A stretch of DNA of 64,000 bases from a bacterium (lineage in GTDB: Bacteria > Actinomycetota > Acidimicrobiia > Spongiisociales > ZC4RG35). The notes beneath the pieces were generated by a model. That model saw only the letters and a list, made by a program, of their open reading frames with translations. It searched no databases and had not been told where the DNA came from. Positions 8,407 through 19,200 of the stretch are shown here, in pieces (the first letter of the stretch is position 1; the number at the start of each line of letters is the position of its first letter). The DNA is taken from assembly GCA_028823995.1 (NCBI GenBank), contig JAPPFD010000032.1, positions 162,536 to 226,535 of the forward strand, given 5' to 3'. The translations under genes were made by a program, and so were the position numbers.

Positions 8407-9837
8407 TCAGCGGTAGGAGATACACCTCTGCTCGAAGGGGCAGGTGCCGCACCATTCGCCCACGCGGAAGGGAGGTGAGGTGGCGTCGAGGGGGTCCCAT
8501 CGGGCGGCGGCCCCCGCCAGGCTCCCCAAACGGGACGCCACCTCACCGATCCGGTCCCGTTCCCAGGCCACTCGTTCGCAGACCGGGTCCCTTCCGGCGG
8601 CGAGATGGTGGATGTGGGTGGCGACGGCAGGAGAGTTGGGAAACCGGAGCAGCGCCCCGAGGGCATAGATCTCCGTCTCGTGAGGATTGGATCCTCCCGA
8701 AAGGCCGGTCTTGTGGTCGATGGCGGCCGGTGTGCCGTCGGGTTCCCGTCCCACCGCGTCCGCCAGGCCGTAGGAAACCACCGAGACACTGTGGCCGTCG
8801 ACCCGGAAACGGACGGTGAACCCCAGTGGGAACTCGGTCGCCCTGACACGGACGGGAACGGCGCATGGAAGGTTCTGATGCTGGAGGTATAGAGGCTCCA
8901 TCTCGGGATCGCCAAGGAAGTACGAACCCGGATCATCCGACAGGAGCGCATCGGCCATCAGGCGGTGGAACCTGCTCCCAACTGCCAGGCCCGGAGAGGT
9001 CTCGCGGGCCTGGTGATCGAGATCGGCGGGGATGGAGAACCAGGCTCTCCAGGCGGCTCTCCTTTGGCAGAGATCCATGTCCTCGAGCCGGGATTTGGAG
9101 AGCATCAGCCGGTATGCCGAGGGCAGTCGGCGCCTTCTGTCTGGGGCGACTGTCTCCATTGACGGATCGATGGCCGGAAACGTCCTGCACAGGTCGGCCA
9201 CGTCGCACATCGAACAGTGGGAGCCAGGGTGGATGTCGTCCGGATCGGCTCCCACCATGGTCTGGTAGTCGCTTTCCAGTTGCGTCAGCGTCTCCTTGGC
9301 TCGGGTCGGTTCCATCTCCAGGCGGATCATCTCACCGTCGGCGGTCCTTATCTCATAGGCCTCCAACGAGCCGGGGAAGCGAGGGTCGGAGACCACGGTG
9401 GCGATCTCTTCGGGGGCGGAGACGAACTCCTCTCCTTCTTTGATCCGGGCTGTCTTCAACCGGTACATCTTGAGGAACCCATCCGAGTCGGCGTGGACGA
9501 ATTGAAAGAAGACCTCCAACTCCTGGTCGCCGATCGGAAAGCTCAAGCGGGGCCAGTCGAGGTCGAATTCTTCCCGTTCCAGGGCCGGTAGGAGAGGCTT
9601 GGCTCTCTTGATCTGGGTGGTCACGATTGCCGCCTGCACCGGGTCGAAGGAGTCCTCCGAACCGGCGGCGGGGCGTCCACCGGTCAACGCGGCGGAGAGC
9701 GCTTCCCATGTCGCCTTCCACCGGCGAAGCGGCGGAGCGTTTCGGTTGGTGGTGGGCGGTCGGCCTCCCAGGTTCGCGAACGCGCCGGGACATCTCCTCC
9801 TGCTGAGCCTTCCCACCAGGTCTTTGGGGGCGCTCAT
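8407..9837 (-). CDS. Two-domain Cas4/RecB-like PD-(D/E)XK protein with two 4Fe-4S cysteine sets
   Basis: 476 aa. The C-terminal half is a complete RecB/Cas4-type nuclease: GxxxH (H291), RFRVDG (D347), AIDHKTG (D374, K376), and cysteines C257 and C463-C466-C472 in the C...CxxCx5C pattern that binds 4Fe-4S. The N-terminal half repeats the layout, with C16 (RRRCPGAF) and C208-C211-C217 ([11 protein letters not shown]). Where the catalytic Asp residues should be it reads FQFVH...MYRLKTA, so D is replaced by V and R. I infer a tandem duplication in which the first domain has lost catalysis but kept its cluster. GGAGGG lies eight bases before the ATG. No cas1/cas2 is nearby, so a repair or helicase-partner role is more likely than CRISPR adaptation. 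Confidence 0.8.
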   Translation of the reverse strand: MSAPKDLVGRLSRRRCPGAFANLGGRPPTTNRNAPPLRRWKATWEALSAALTGGRPAAGSEDSFDPVQAAIVTTQIKRAKPLLPALEREEFDLDWPRLSFPIGDQELEVFFQFVHADSDGFLKMYRLKTARIKEGEEFVSAPEEIATVVSDPRFPGSLEAYEIRTADGEMIRLEMEPTRAKETLTQLESDYQTMVGADPDDIHPGSHCSMCDVADLCRTFPAIDPSMETVAPDRRRRLPSAYRLMLSKSRLEDMDLCQRRAAWRAWFSIPADLDHQARETSPGLAVGSRFHRLMADALLSDDPGSYFLGDPEMEPLYLQHQNLPCAVPVRVRATEFPLGFTVRFRVDGHSVSVVSYGLADAVGREPDGTPAAIDHKTGLSGGSNPHETEIYALGALLRFPNSPAVATHIHHLAAGRDPVCERVAWERDRIGEVASRLGSLAGAAARWDPLDATSPPFRVGEWCGTCPFEQRCISYR

Positions 9838-9899
9838 CGGTAATGCCCTCCGGGAGAGGAGTGGGGCCGACTCATCACACGGGAGAGCCTTCTACCATC

Positions 9900-10364
9900 A
9901 TGGCGGAGATGCGAGCAGTGGTGCAAAGAGTCTCCTCGGCGCGGGTGGTGGTGGATGGGGAGACGGTGGGCGAGATCGCCGGTGGCCTCCTGGCCCTGGT
10001 GGGCGCCACCCATGAGGATACGCCGGAGGATGCCCGTGTCCTGGCCCGAAAGATCGCAGGCCTCCGGATCTTCTCGGATTCGGATGGAAAGATGAACCTG
10101 TCCGTGGCGGATACCGGGGGCGCGGCGCTGGTAGTCAGCCAGTTCACTCTGTACGGTGACGTCCGGAAGGGCCGCCGCCCGTCTTTCGTCCGGGCGGCGC
10201 GGCCCGAACCGGCGCAGCGATTGGTGGATGAGGTGGCCGCCGAACTGCGGGGGAGGGGCGTGCCGGTGGCCACGGGAAGGTTTGGCGCCATGATGGAAGT
10301 CTCCCTCACCAACGACGGCCCGGTCACCATCCTGGTGGAGACGAGCGACGGCCGGATCGCCTGA
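9900..10364 (+). CDS. dtd: D-aminoacyl-tRNA deacylase
   Basis: 154 aa from the ATG at 9900; a second ATG at 9909 gives the textbook N-terminus MRAVVQRV but has a purine run abutting it, so either may be used. Diagnostic motifs are present: [18 protein letters not shown] (the SQFTL active-site motif) and [13 protein letters not shown] (the NxGPVT motif). The enzyme removes D-amino acids and glycine from mischarged tRNAs, using the 2'-OH of the tRNA. It is divergent from the two-domain nuclease gene. A 164-base gap follows with nothing recognisable. Confidence 0.95.
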   Translation: MAEMRAVVQRVSSARVVVDGETVGEIAGGLLALVGATHEDTPEDARVLARKIAGLRIFSDSDGKMNLSVADTGGAALVVSQFTLYGDVRKGRRPSFVRAARPEPAQRLVDEVAAELRGRGVPVATGRFGAMMEVSLTNDGPVTILVETSDGRIA

Positions 10365-10528
10365 CCGCTTCGAGGCGCGGCCCTCGGTCTCGCCGAGTCT
10401 CGGATGACGCCCGGATCCCTCGGGTCGACGGTGGCTTCCCCCTGTTAAGGTAGGAAGATGTCGAGTGCGATAGACGCCGGTGGGACCCGTCCGGCCTCTT
10501 CGGCCATGAAACGCCTCTGAGGATCGCC

Positions 10529-13027
10529 ATGTTCCGATGGCAGGCCCGCGGCGTCCAGAGAGCACCCAAACTGGTCCTGACGGTCGTGGGGGCCATCACG
10601 GCGGCGCTGCTGGCCGGCTTCTTCGTGCAGGATGTCCCACCGGCGCCCATCGACGCCACGGCGTCCTTCCTGCCAGCCGAGAGCGAACTCGCCGAGGCTT
10701 CCGACGCCATCCGGGAGAGCTTTCCGGCCTCCGCCGGTGTGGAGATCGTCCAGGTCCTGGCCAGGGGCGACGTTCTCTCCGCCGACTCCCTCCGGCTGAC
10801 CAGGGACTTGCTGGCAAGGATCGTTGGGGACCCGATGGTCCGACCGTTCATCGTGGACGACCCCCTGGCCGGTTACGTCCCCATCACCGAGCGCCTCCTG
10901 GCCGCGGGAGGGCTGGACATTGCCACGGTCTCCGACGCCGAAGTGGACGCCACCCTGGCGCAGGCGGCACGGGCACCGGAGTTGGCAGAGGCCAACGCCG
11001 GCTTGGAGCGCTTCGTCCCCCGGGACGCCTCGGGGACGCCGATTGCGGGCCTCTCCCTGATCACCCTCAACGAGGCCGGTGATCCGCTGGGGCTGCAGGC
11101 CGCGCAACTGCGCGCCCACGAGATCACCGACTCGTCGGACCTGGCGCCGTTGGCGGTGTCCGTGATCACCAAGGCGAACAGCAACACCGAGGGAAGGCAG
11201 GCCCGCCAGTCGAGCCTGTTCCTCCTGATGGGCATCGCACTGCTGGTGATCGTCGTGTTGCTGGCCGTCTTCTACCGCACCGCCTCGGACGTGGCCCTGG
11301 CGATCGTGGGGCTCCTGCTCACCATCCTCTGGACGTTCGGCGCCCAGGCGTGGCTGTCGCCCGGCGGGGCCGGCCTGGTGGATCCGGAGAACATCATGAT
11401 CGTTCTGGTGCCGGTCCTTTTGATCGGCCTGTGCGTGGACTATGCCTTGCAGATCACCGGGCGCTACCGGGAGGCGTTGGCATCGGAAGGCCGTGCGAGT
11501 GGGGATTCTCCCCGGCTGGCCGCCGGGAAGGCCGTCCGGTCCTCGGGGCTTCCGGTCATGCTGGCGGCGGCCACCACCGCGGTGAGTTTTCTCACCAACC
11601 TGACCAGCAGATTCGAGCCGGTGGCCGACTTCGGGCTGGTGGCCGGCATCGGCGTCCTGTCGGGTTGGATCGTGATGACTACCTTCGTGCCCGCCGCGCG
11701 GCTGGTGCTCGACAGTGGGAACCTGCGCAAAGGACGGGGCCTGGCGGTCAGGCCGGTGGCCGAGACGATACCGGGCGCCGGAGCGGTCCTCTCCCGGGTG
11801 GCGAACACGGTCGTACGCCGCCCGCTGCCTATCCTGGGCGGCGCCATCGTGGCCACCATCCTGGCCGCGGTCGCCTCCACCGGTCTCGACACCACCTTTG
11901 CCCTCAAGGACTTCGTGCCCCGCGGCTCTGAGACCGAGAAGAACATAGAGTTCCTGGAGGAGAACTTCGACGGGGGCGCCTCCACGATGACCATCCTGAT
12001 TGAGGCCGACCTGGACACCGTCCGGTCCCTCCGCGACCTGTTCGACTTCTACACCACCCTCGCCGACCCACGCAGGAGGCCCCAGGGCGTCGCCGGCCCT
12101 CCCCTGGCGTCGGCGGGGACCTTGTTGGTGGACTGGATCAACCAGAGCGGGCTTCCCGGCGACAACTACGATCCGGCCTTCGCATCCGCCTACGCCGATC
12201 TGGACCTCGATGTCTTCGCTCCCGACGAGGATGTCCGGGCCGCCTGGGCGCTTCTCGAAGGGGCCGATCCCGCCGGCTTCGCCAGGGTGGTGGACTTCCG
12301 TTCCGGGGGCCCGGACCGCACCATCCTCCAGGTACCGGTCACGGTGGAAGGCGTCGAGGCTTCCCGGGAGTTGATCGCCGAGCTCGAAGCGCTGTGGGGA
12401 GGAGACAGTTCGGAGATCACCATCACGGGCGGCGACTCCCTGATCGCCCTGGTGACCGAGGAGTTGACCGCCAGCCAGGTGGTCAGTGTCGGGCTTACCA
12501 CCCTGGCGGCGTTGCTGATCCTGGTTCTCTTCTTCGGCGTCACCGAGTTCCGTCCGGCTCTGGGGCTGATCACCATCGCCCCCATCGCCGTGGCCCTGGT
12601 CTGGGTGCTGGGTGCGATGTGGGTGATGGGGATCTCCTACAACATGGTGACGGCCCTGATCACCGCCCTCACCATCGGCATCGGGGTCGATTACACCATC
12701 CACCTCACCCATCGGTTCTTGGAGGAGGAACAGGAATCGCGGCGGATCCGCGACGCCATGCAGCGGGCGATGACCACCACCGGCGGGGCGCTACTGGCCA
12801 GCGCCCTCACCACCGCCATCGGGCTCCTCGTCCTCCTGTTCGCGCCGCTCGATCCGATGAGACAGCTGGGCATGCTGACCGCGGTCACGATCCTGCTGGC
12901 CCTGATCGCCGCCTTCGTGGTGCTTCCTCCCTTGCTGGTGCTGTGGGCGCTCTACCACCGCTGGCGCACCCACGAGTTCCCTCCCGACAGTCACCATCGG
13001 ACGCCGGCTCCGGAAAGCGGTGGCTGA
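10529..13027 (+). CDS. MMPL/RND-family membrane transporter
   Basis: 832 aa with the duplicated RND architecture. TM1 is at about 13-33, followed by a large exported loop to about 225, TM2-6 to about 400, TM7 near 435-450, a second exported loop, and TM8-12 from about 650 to 815. Each half has the family's acidic TM4 motif: GLCVDYALQITGRYREAL in the first and IGIGVDYTIHLTHRFLEEE in the second, where the Asp is thought to carry protons. This is the MMPL/HAE-3 class, which exports lipids, hopanoids or hydrophobic compounds; the substrate cannot be predicted. GAGGA lies six bases upstream of the ATG. The gene ends 19 bases before convergent adnB. Confidence 0.9.
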   Translation: MFRWQARGVQRAPKLVLTVVGAITAALLAGFFVQDVPPAPIDATASFLPAESELAEASDAIRESFPASAGVEIVQVLARGDVLSADSLRLTRDLLARIVGDPMVRPFIVDDPLAGYVPITERLLAAGGLDIATVSDAEVDATLAQAARAPELAEANAGLERFVPRDASGTPIAGLSLITLNEAGDPLGLQAAQLRAHEITDSSDLAPLAVSVITKANSNTEGRQARQSSLFLLMGIALLVIVVLLAVFYRTASDVALAIVGLLLTILWTFGAQAWLSPGGAGLVDPENIMIVLVPVLLIGLCVDYALQITGRYREALASEGRASGDSPRLAAGKAVRSSGLPVMLAAATTAVSFLTNLTSRFEPVADFGLVAGIGVLSGWIVMTTFVPAARLVLDSGNLRKGRGLAVRPVAETIPGAGAVLSRVANTVVRRPLPILGGAIVATILAAVASTGLDTTFALKDFVPRGSETEKNIEFLEENFDGGASTMTILIEADLDTVRSLRDLFDFYTTLADPRRRPQGVAGPPLASAGTLLVDWINQSGLPGDNYDPAFASAYADLDLDVFAPDEDVRAAWALLEGADPAGFARVVDFRSGGPDRTILQVPVTVEGVEASRELIAELEALWGGDSSEITITGGDSLIALVTEELTASQVVSVGLTTLAALLILVLFFGVTEFRPALGLITIAPIAVALVWVLGAMWVMGISYNMVTALITALTIGIGVDYTIHLTHRFLEEEQESRRIRDAMQRAMTTTGGALLASALTTAIGLLVLLFAPLDPMRQLGMLTAVTILLALIAAFVVLPPLLVLWALYHRWRTHEFPPDSHHRTPAPESGG

Positions 13028-13046
13028 TCGGAGATTCCCAGTCCGG

Positions 13047-16000
13047 TCAGGCCCTTCTGCCGATCGATCCAACGTAGGCCTTCCCCTCCGGGCAGACTTG
13101 GAAGAAGTCGCATCCTCGGCAGTCCGCCGACGGAGTGGGATCCCACTGTTCGTCGCAGATTGAGCGGGCCATGCCGTCCAGGCGCCTTCGTGCGGCGGCC
13201 AGCCACACGCTGTCTACCTGCTCCGCGCTCGGGCTCTCCGCCAGTCCGCCACCTCCCAGGTAGGCGATGGTCACCGACAGGTCGGCGGGTGCCGGGCCCA
13301 GTTCGGGGATCTCGCTCACTGCCAGGGCGTACACCTGCATCTGCGCCAAGCGGGCCCCGTGGGGATCGTCGCCCGGTGGGCGGCCCGACTTGAAGTCCAC
13401 GATCTCCCAGGCGCCTGACTCTCTCTGGTAGACGGCGTCGATCCGTCCCCTAACCAGAAACCCCTCGCCCAACCGGAGTGTGAACCCCTTCTCTAGCCAC
13501 TGGACCTTCATCTTCGAAAAGCGGGACTTCAAGAAGACATCGAAGGGGTGGGCGCCGTCCGCCGAATCGACGGGCCGGTCGTCACCGGTGAGTTCCCGGA
13601 ACTCGTCATCGGGTTCCAACAGGGGGATCTTGCCCTGGTGATGTAGCTCGATCTGGCGATGGATCCGGGTCCCCCGGCGGGTTGCGTAGGAGTAACTGCG
13701 GGGAAGGGGGTCCACGGCTGTCCAGAAGTACTTCTTGGGGCACTGGGCGTAGGTGACCAGGCCGGTGGCCGAGGTGGAGACCTCCCGGAGGGTGCTGTCG
13801 GGTGTCGGTTCGGGTAGCCGGAACAGGAGACCCGAGAAGTCCTCCAGGGCTGCCTGGTATTCCTCTTCGACCTCCTCCCGGCGGGCGATCACCGCCGGCC
13901 AATCGGGGTCTTCGAGAGCGCGGCGGATACCCTCCGGCCACCCTCGGTCACCGAAGAGGGGGTCGGGGTTGTGGAGGGCCTGGGCGGAGGTGGCGAAGCT
14001 CTCGGGACGGGGCGGGGCTGGATAGGTCCGGTCCAGTTCTCCGGTCGGATCCCGGTCGGAGGCCCTTCCGGTGGCGGCCTGCCAGGCGAGTTTGAAGAAC
14101 TCGCTCTGGCGGGGAAGTTGAGGTCGCATAGTGGGCTCGGGATACCCGTACCAGTGCGCTCCCGAGAGGACCAGTTCTTCCTGGGCTCGGGTGGCGGCCA
14201 CGTAGGCGATCCGCCATTCCTGCGACCGGTGTTGGGCCTTGATCTCCTCGGCGGTCCTCCCAAGGAGGCCGGTCAACCGGGGGGCGTCCATTCCCGGAGT
14301 GATCGGCTCATAGGGCGGAGGGTCGAGCCGCCACTCCCAGGGAATGGTCTCGGCCTTCCGGTAGGGATTGTCGTATCCCCCCACCGCCTGTGACGGGAAG
14401 TTTCGATTGTAGATGGCGGGGACGAACACCACCGGCCACTCGAGGCCCTTCGCCTTGTGGACGGTGAGCAGCGCCACCGCGTCCTCATCGGAGAGGCGAG
14501 CGGCATCCACCTCTTCGGCAGGCTCCTCCAAGAGGGCGTCGAGATAGTCGAGGAATCCCCCGATGGTGGACTGGCCCTCGAGGGGCGACCAGTCTTCCGC
14601 CAACTCCAGGAACCGGTAGAGATTGAGGCGCGCCGACAGGCGGGTGTTGGGTGACATCGATTCCACATCCGCCCAGACTCCTGTCTTCTCCAGGACCGTC
14701 CGGCAGGCGTCTCCGGCCGATCTGCCCTGGCATACCCCGAGCAGTTCCCGGTACTCGGCGTGAAAGCGTGCGAACGCTTCGACCTGGGAGTCGGAGAGTT
14801 CATCCCAGAACCCGTCGTCTTCCAATCCGTCCAGAAGGGCGGGTTGCCTCTCGGGACGGCGGCGGGCAAACCGGCTCAGGATCCTGATTTCCCCCAGGCC
14901 GAGCCGGAAACGGCTTCCGCTCAACAGCCGGGCGGCGGCCACCCGGTCATCGAACCTGCCGATCACCTTCAGCCACGAGTGGACCTCCACCACTTCGGGG
15001 ACGGCCAGCAGGCCCCCCAGGTTTGCGACTTCCGCGGGGATGTCGTGGGACACGAGTTGTCGATACACCCCGGGCATGTCCTTGGTCTTGCGGAACAGCA
15101 CCGCCATCTCCCGCCAACTCCTCCCCTCCCGTCGGCGTTCGATCAACTGCTCGGCTATCCAGGCCGCTTCGTCGATGAAGGTGGGATGCCACTCGGCGGT
15201 CACACCTGAGCGTCGCGCCTCCGGGAGAGGCTGGAGGCCGGGAGTGTCGGAGCCGATCTCATCCTTTATCCGGTTGGCGAAGAGGATGATCTCGGGTCCC
15301 GAGCGCCGGTTGAGGGTGAGATTGAGGGTCTTGGCCGGTGTTCGGTCCCCTGCGGGAAAGTGGGTGGGGAAACTCCGGAAGTTCTCCAGGGACGCTCCCC
15401 TCCACTCATACAGGGTCTGGTCGGAGTCGCCCACCACCGTCAGGGGAAATCCGTCACCGAAGAGCAACTGGAGGATCACCCGCTGGGCGGCGTTGGTGTC
15501 CTGGTATTCGTCGGCCACCGCGGCCCGGTAGCGGTCCCTGATCCGGTCGGCGATCTGGGGCTCAGTCTCCAGGATCCGGTGGGCAAGGACGATCAGGTCT
15601 CCGTAGTCCACCACCCCGAGCCTCCGTTTGTAGTCCTGGTACCCGTGGGCCGCTTCCACCATTCCCCGCCGTTTGGCGAAGGACGCCACTAGTCGTTCGT
15701 AATCGGCGAGGTCGCCCTTGCGGCGGAAGCGGGAGCCGTCGAGCAGGGGGATCTCTGCAGCCAGCATTTGTTCGTCCACCCGGTCGGGATCAACCAGGTG
15801 ATCGGCCAGGGAGGACGAGAAGCGGATGATCGCTCCCGGAAGATAGAACATATCGGTGTTGTCCAGCGCCGAGAGGGCGTTCTCCCTGATCACCCGCTTG
15901 ACCAGTTGGCGAGTCTGCGCAGGGCCGATGATGGAGAGACCCCTCTCCAACCCCAGCACTGCCCCGAACTCGGTCACCAACTGGGCGCAGAAGCCGTGGT

Positions 16001-16274
16001 AGGTGTTGACCTGGGCCTCCCTGAGGGGATCGGCGGAGTCGGAGAGCACCTCTTGGATCTTGTGGGAGAGTTCCTCGGCTGCCTTGTTGGTGAAGGTCAG
16101 TCCCAGAAGCTGTTCCGGCGGCACCCCCTCATCCGCCACCAGTCTTGCCATGCGGTAGGAGACCGTGGTGGTCTTGCCTGTTCCGGCCCCCGCCGACACC
16201 CGGAGCGGCAGAAGGGGGTAGTCGACCACGGCCTGTTGCTCGGGGGAGAGCCGGATGGGGAGAGAGCGGCTCAC
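13047..16274 (-). CDS. adnB: AdnB-like helicase-nuclease subunit
   Basis: 1075 aa from a GTG whose last bases overlap the adnA stop (GTGA), implying translational coupling. It is a UvrD-type superfamily 1 motor with Walker A SAGAGTGKTTT (about residues 27-37), LLGLTFTNKAAEEL and Walker B VADEYQDTN. The C-terminal nuclease domain has GRIDAVYQ...IVDFKSGRP and the Fe-S cysteines YAQCPKKYF and DCRGCDFFQVC. In mycobacteria AdnA and AdnB form a heterodimer that resects double-strand breaks, each subunit carrying a motor and a nuclease. The order adnA-adnB and the sizes match that pair. A longer reading from 16340 is possible but would overlap adnA heavily. Confidence 0.88.
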   Translation of the reverse strand: MSRSLPIRLSPEQQAVVDYPLLPLRVSAGAGTGKTTTVSYRMARLVADEGVPPEQLLGLTFTNKAAEELSHKIQEVLSDSADPLREAQVNTYHGFCAQLVTEFGAVLGLERGLSIIGPAQTRQLVKRVIRENALSALDNTDMFYLPGAIIRFSSSLADHLVDPDRVDEQMLAAEIPLLDGSRFRRKGDLADYERLVASFAKRRGMVEAAHGYQDYKRRLGVVDYGDLIVLAHRILETEPQIADRIRDRYRAAVADEYQDTNAAQRVILQLLFGDGFPLTVVGDSDQTLYEWRGASLENFRSFPTHFPAGDRTPAKTLNLTLNRRSGPEIILFANRIKDEIGSDTPGLQPLPEARRSGVTAEWHPTFIDEAAWIAEQLIERRREGRSWREMAVLFRKTKDMPGVYRQLVSHDIPAEVANLGGLLAVPEVVEVHSWLKVIGRFDDRVAAARLLSGSRFRLGLGEIRILSRFARRRPERQPALLDGLEDDGFWDELSDSQVEAFARFHAEYRELLGVCQGRSAGDACRTVLEKTGVWADVESMSPNTRLSARLNLYRFLELAEDWSPLEGQSTIGGFLDYLDALLEEPAEEVDAARLSDEDAVALLTVHKAKGLEWPVVFVPAIYNRNFPSQAVGGYDNPYRKAETIPWEWRLDPPPYEPITPGMDAPRLTGLLGRTAEEIKAQHRSQEWRIAYVAATRAQEELVLSGAHWYGYPEPTMRPQLPRQSEFFKLAWQAATGRASDRDPTGELDRTYPAPPRPESFATSAQALHNPDPLFGDRGWPEGIRRALEDPDWPAVIARREEVEEEYQAALEDFSGLLFRLPEPTPDSTLREVSTSATGLVTYAQCPKKYFWTAVDPLPRSYSYATRRGTRIHRQIELHHQGKIPLLEPDDEFRELTGDDRPVDSADGAHPFDVFLKSRFSKMKVQWLEKGFTLRLGEGFLVRGRIDAVYQRESGAWEIVDFKSGRPPGDDPHGARLAQMQVYALAVSEIPELGPAPADLSVTIAYLGGGGLAESPSAEQVDSVWLAAARRRLDGMARSICDEQWDPTPSADCRGCDFFQVCPEGKAYVGSIGRRA

Positions 16275-19200
16275 GAGGCGAAGGCCCCCTGCCCCTCGGG
16301 CCAGGCCGGACAGAGCGAACGGACCCGGCACCTCCCGCATTCCCTTGAGGGTCGGGGTGGCCAGGGAAGGGGGTCCGCCTTCTCAGCCAATATCGCTTCG
16401 GCTATCTCCCGCAGTTCCCCCAACACCTCCTCCAGGTTGGCCCGGTCGAAGGATCGCGTCCATGAGGTCTCCCTGTCGCAGAGGGGAAACCACAGCTCGG
16501 CCGCCGACACCCGGTCTGCGTCGGGCTCCCCACCCGACCGCGCCCACAGGTAGAACCCCAACTGCAGGGAGACTGCTGCGTCCTTGACCGCCATCGGGTT
16601 CTTGGAGGTCTTGTAGTCCACGATGCGGAGTGTCCCGTCCTCCATGCGGTCCACCCGGTCGATCCGCCCCCGCCACTCTGTCCCGTCCAGGTCGACGCGG
16701 ATTCTCTCTTCGAACCCGATGGCCCGGCTGCCGTCTGCGGTCCATCGCTCCGCCAGCTGCTCCAGGAGCCTGGTTCCCCGCTCCAACCAGGCGTAGTTGA
16801 GCACCGGCGTTCCGAAGTCCATCTCTGCCAACCGGACGCTCAACTCATGCAGGGCGTCGGAGAGGTTCAGGCCGGGCTCTCCCTGCTCGGAGGACCGCCG
16901 GACGCTCTTCTCCAGGACGGCGTGCATCAGGCTGCCGAAGCGGAGGTAGGGGTTGTCGTCGGAGGGATCCAGACGCAGGCGGGACTCCAGGGCGTAGCGA
17001 CGGGGGCACTTGTAGTAGGCCTCGGCCTGGGAGGCGGACATGACGTGCCCCGGGCTTATGAGACCGGTGTCCGGCCCCGGAGGGCGCACTCCCGCGAATC
17101 CCCGGGGATCCCAGAGGTCCCGGCGACCCGGGCGGGCCAGCACCCTGGCGGCGGCCAGCCGGCGTGGGAGGGTCTCGGAGATGTCCCGCTGGGTGCGTCG
17201 CAGATAGCTCTCTGTCTCGAGTCTCCCCACCGGGGAGGAGGCGGGTCGGCCGGCGGGACCCTCCAGCGGCTGGCCGACCCGGTCGGCCAGAGAGATCATG
17301 AACCTGCTGACGGTGCGCCGAGCCTCGTTGAGATCGGGAGAGGTGGTCGTCCACACCACCCGGCGGCTGGCGCGGGTCATCGCTGTGTAGGCGAGGCCTC
17401 TCTCGTGCTCCAGTTGGAGTTGCACGAGCCCGAAGTGGTCCAGGTCCGGCCGGGACAGGAACTGACCCTCCAGCAGGGACTGGAAAGGCCGGGTATCGGG
17501 GAACACCCCCTCGGTGGCGCCGGCGATGAACACCACATCGAACTGGCGGCCCTTGGCCTGATGGATGGTGCTGATCGTCACGCGGCTGTCCACCTCGCTG
17601 TGCGGTGGACGGAGGGGGGACGCCTCCAGGTCGCCTTCGAGAATCAGGCGCCGGTAGTCGAGGAGCGAGGTCCCGGGGGAACGCTCGGCCAGCCGGCCCA
17701 GGGTCTGGGCGAAGGAGGCCAGGGCGGAGCGATAGTCGGAAAGCCCGTCCGATTCCACGATCTCGCTGAACTGGGGGATGGATTCCCACAGTTCCCAGAA
17801 TCCCGTGGTAGCGGGAGGAGTCGTTGCCCAGGAGGAGTCGACCAGCAGGTTGTTGAGCGCCCGGGCTTCCGGTAGGTGCCTTGAAAGAACCTCCGCCCAG
17901 CGTTGACCGTCCCGCCGGCGGATGCCGCCCAGTTCGGCCACCCTGCCCCTGGTCAGGGAGAACAGGGGGCCCAGCAGCATGCCTTCCACTGTCCGGTCCA
18001 CCGCGACGGTGAACCACTCGGGGTGGTTCTGGGGATCGGGAACGTCCACCGCCGCAACCCAGGCCAGGTCGAGCACCATGCGCACCGCAGGGTGGTCGAT
18101 CAGCCGGGCGCCGGGTCGGGTGTGGGGTATGCGCTGTCGGTCCAGCGCCCGGGAGAGTCCCGACAACAGGTGAGAGGTCCGGGCGAGGACTGCTACCTCC
18201 GAGTAAGGGACCTGCTCGATGAGCCGGAGGCGCTTGATCTCGGTGGCTATCCAGTCGTGCTCGGTGGTCTCCTGGTCGAAGAGGAAGAGGTCCACCTTCC
18301 CGGAATGGGAGGCGGGGGAGGGGGGATACGGATGAGCGGCGAACAACCCTCCGGCAGGCGCCAGCACCTCTGCGGGAACACGGAAGCTGGTATCGAGCCT
18401 GAAGACCTCCGGCGGTGTTTTCCCGAGGGCGGCGAAGTCGGAGGGGAAGGACTGCACTGAGGCCCGCTCGGCGCCCCGGAAGAAGAAGGAGGTCTGGTCC
18501 GGGTCGGCAGCCGCGGTCAGGTGGCATCCGTTTGCCACCAGTTTCTTCAGTATCTCCGTCTGCACCACCGTGGCTTCCTGGAGTTCGTCGGCCAGCACAT
18601 AGGGGAACCGGGCGGCCGTGCGCTTGCCGATGTCGGTGACTCCCAAAGCGCGGTTGGTGAGAAGCAGGAGGCCGGTGTAGTCGGCCTTCCCTTCCTCTCG
18701 CAGGCGCTCCAGATACCGTTGGTAGAACCCGGGCAGGGCTGCCCAGGCCGGCTTCGCCCTTGCCTGGGCGGCCAGTTCCTCCGGAGTGATCCGCCGCTCA
18801 CCGCACCTGAGCATGAAGTCGGCCAACTCCTCGGCCAGGGTGCGGGTCTTCAGCATCCGACGGTAGAAAAGCGGCCAGTCCTCGGGTGACTCCTCGTCCA
18901 GTGTCTCTCGGACGAACTGGATTTGTTCAGGCGTGGTGAGCACCATCGGCGGCCGGGTGCCGCCCAGGAGCATCTGGCAGTGCTCCTCCACCAGGGCCCG
19001 GGCGAAGCCGTGGAAGGTCCCAACCGACAGTTCCCCGAAGGAACGCCGGGCGCCGGACGTTATTCGGCCCCGGAGATCCGAGGCGGTCTCCCGGGAGAAG
19101 GTAAGAGCAAGCACCCCGTCCGAAGGGGCGATACCGGAGTTGATCAGATGGGCGGCCCTGCGGGCGAGGAGTTCGGTCTTGCCGGTTCCAGGCCCGCCGA

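Noticed and set aside
8407..9837. Cas4 of a CRISPR-Cas system
   Set aside because: Cas4-like cysteines are present, but there are no cas1, cas2 or effector genes and no repeat array anywhere in the window.
10445..12712. Long antisense frame over the MMPL transporter
   Set aside because: Shadow frame, Gly/His/Gln/Arg-rich, with no recognisable motifs.
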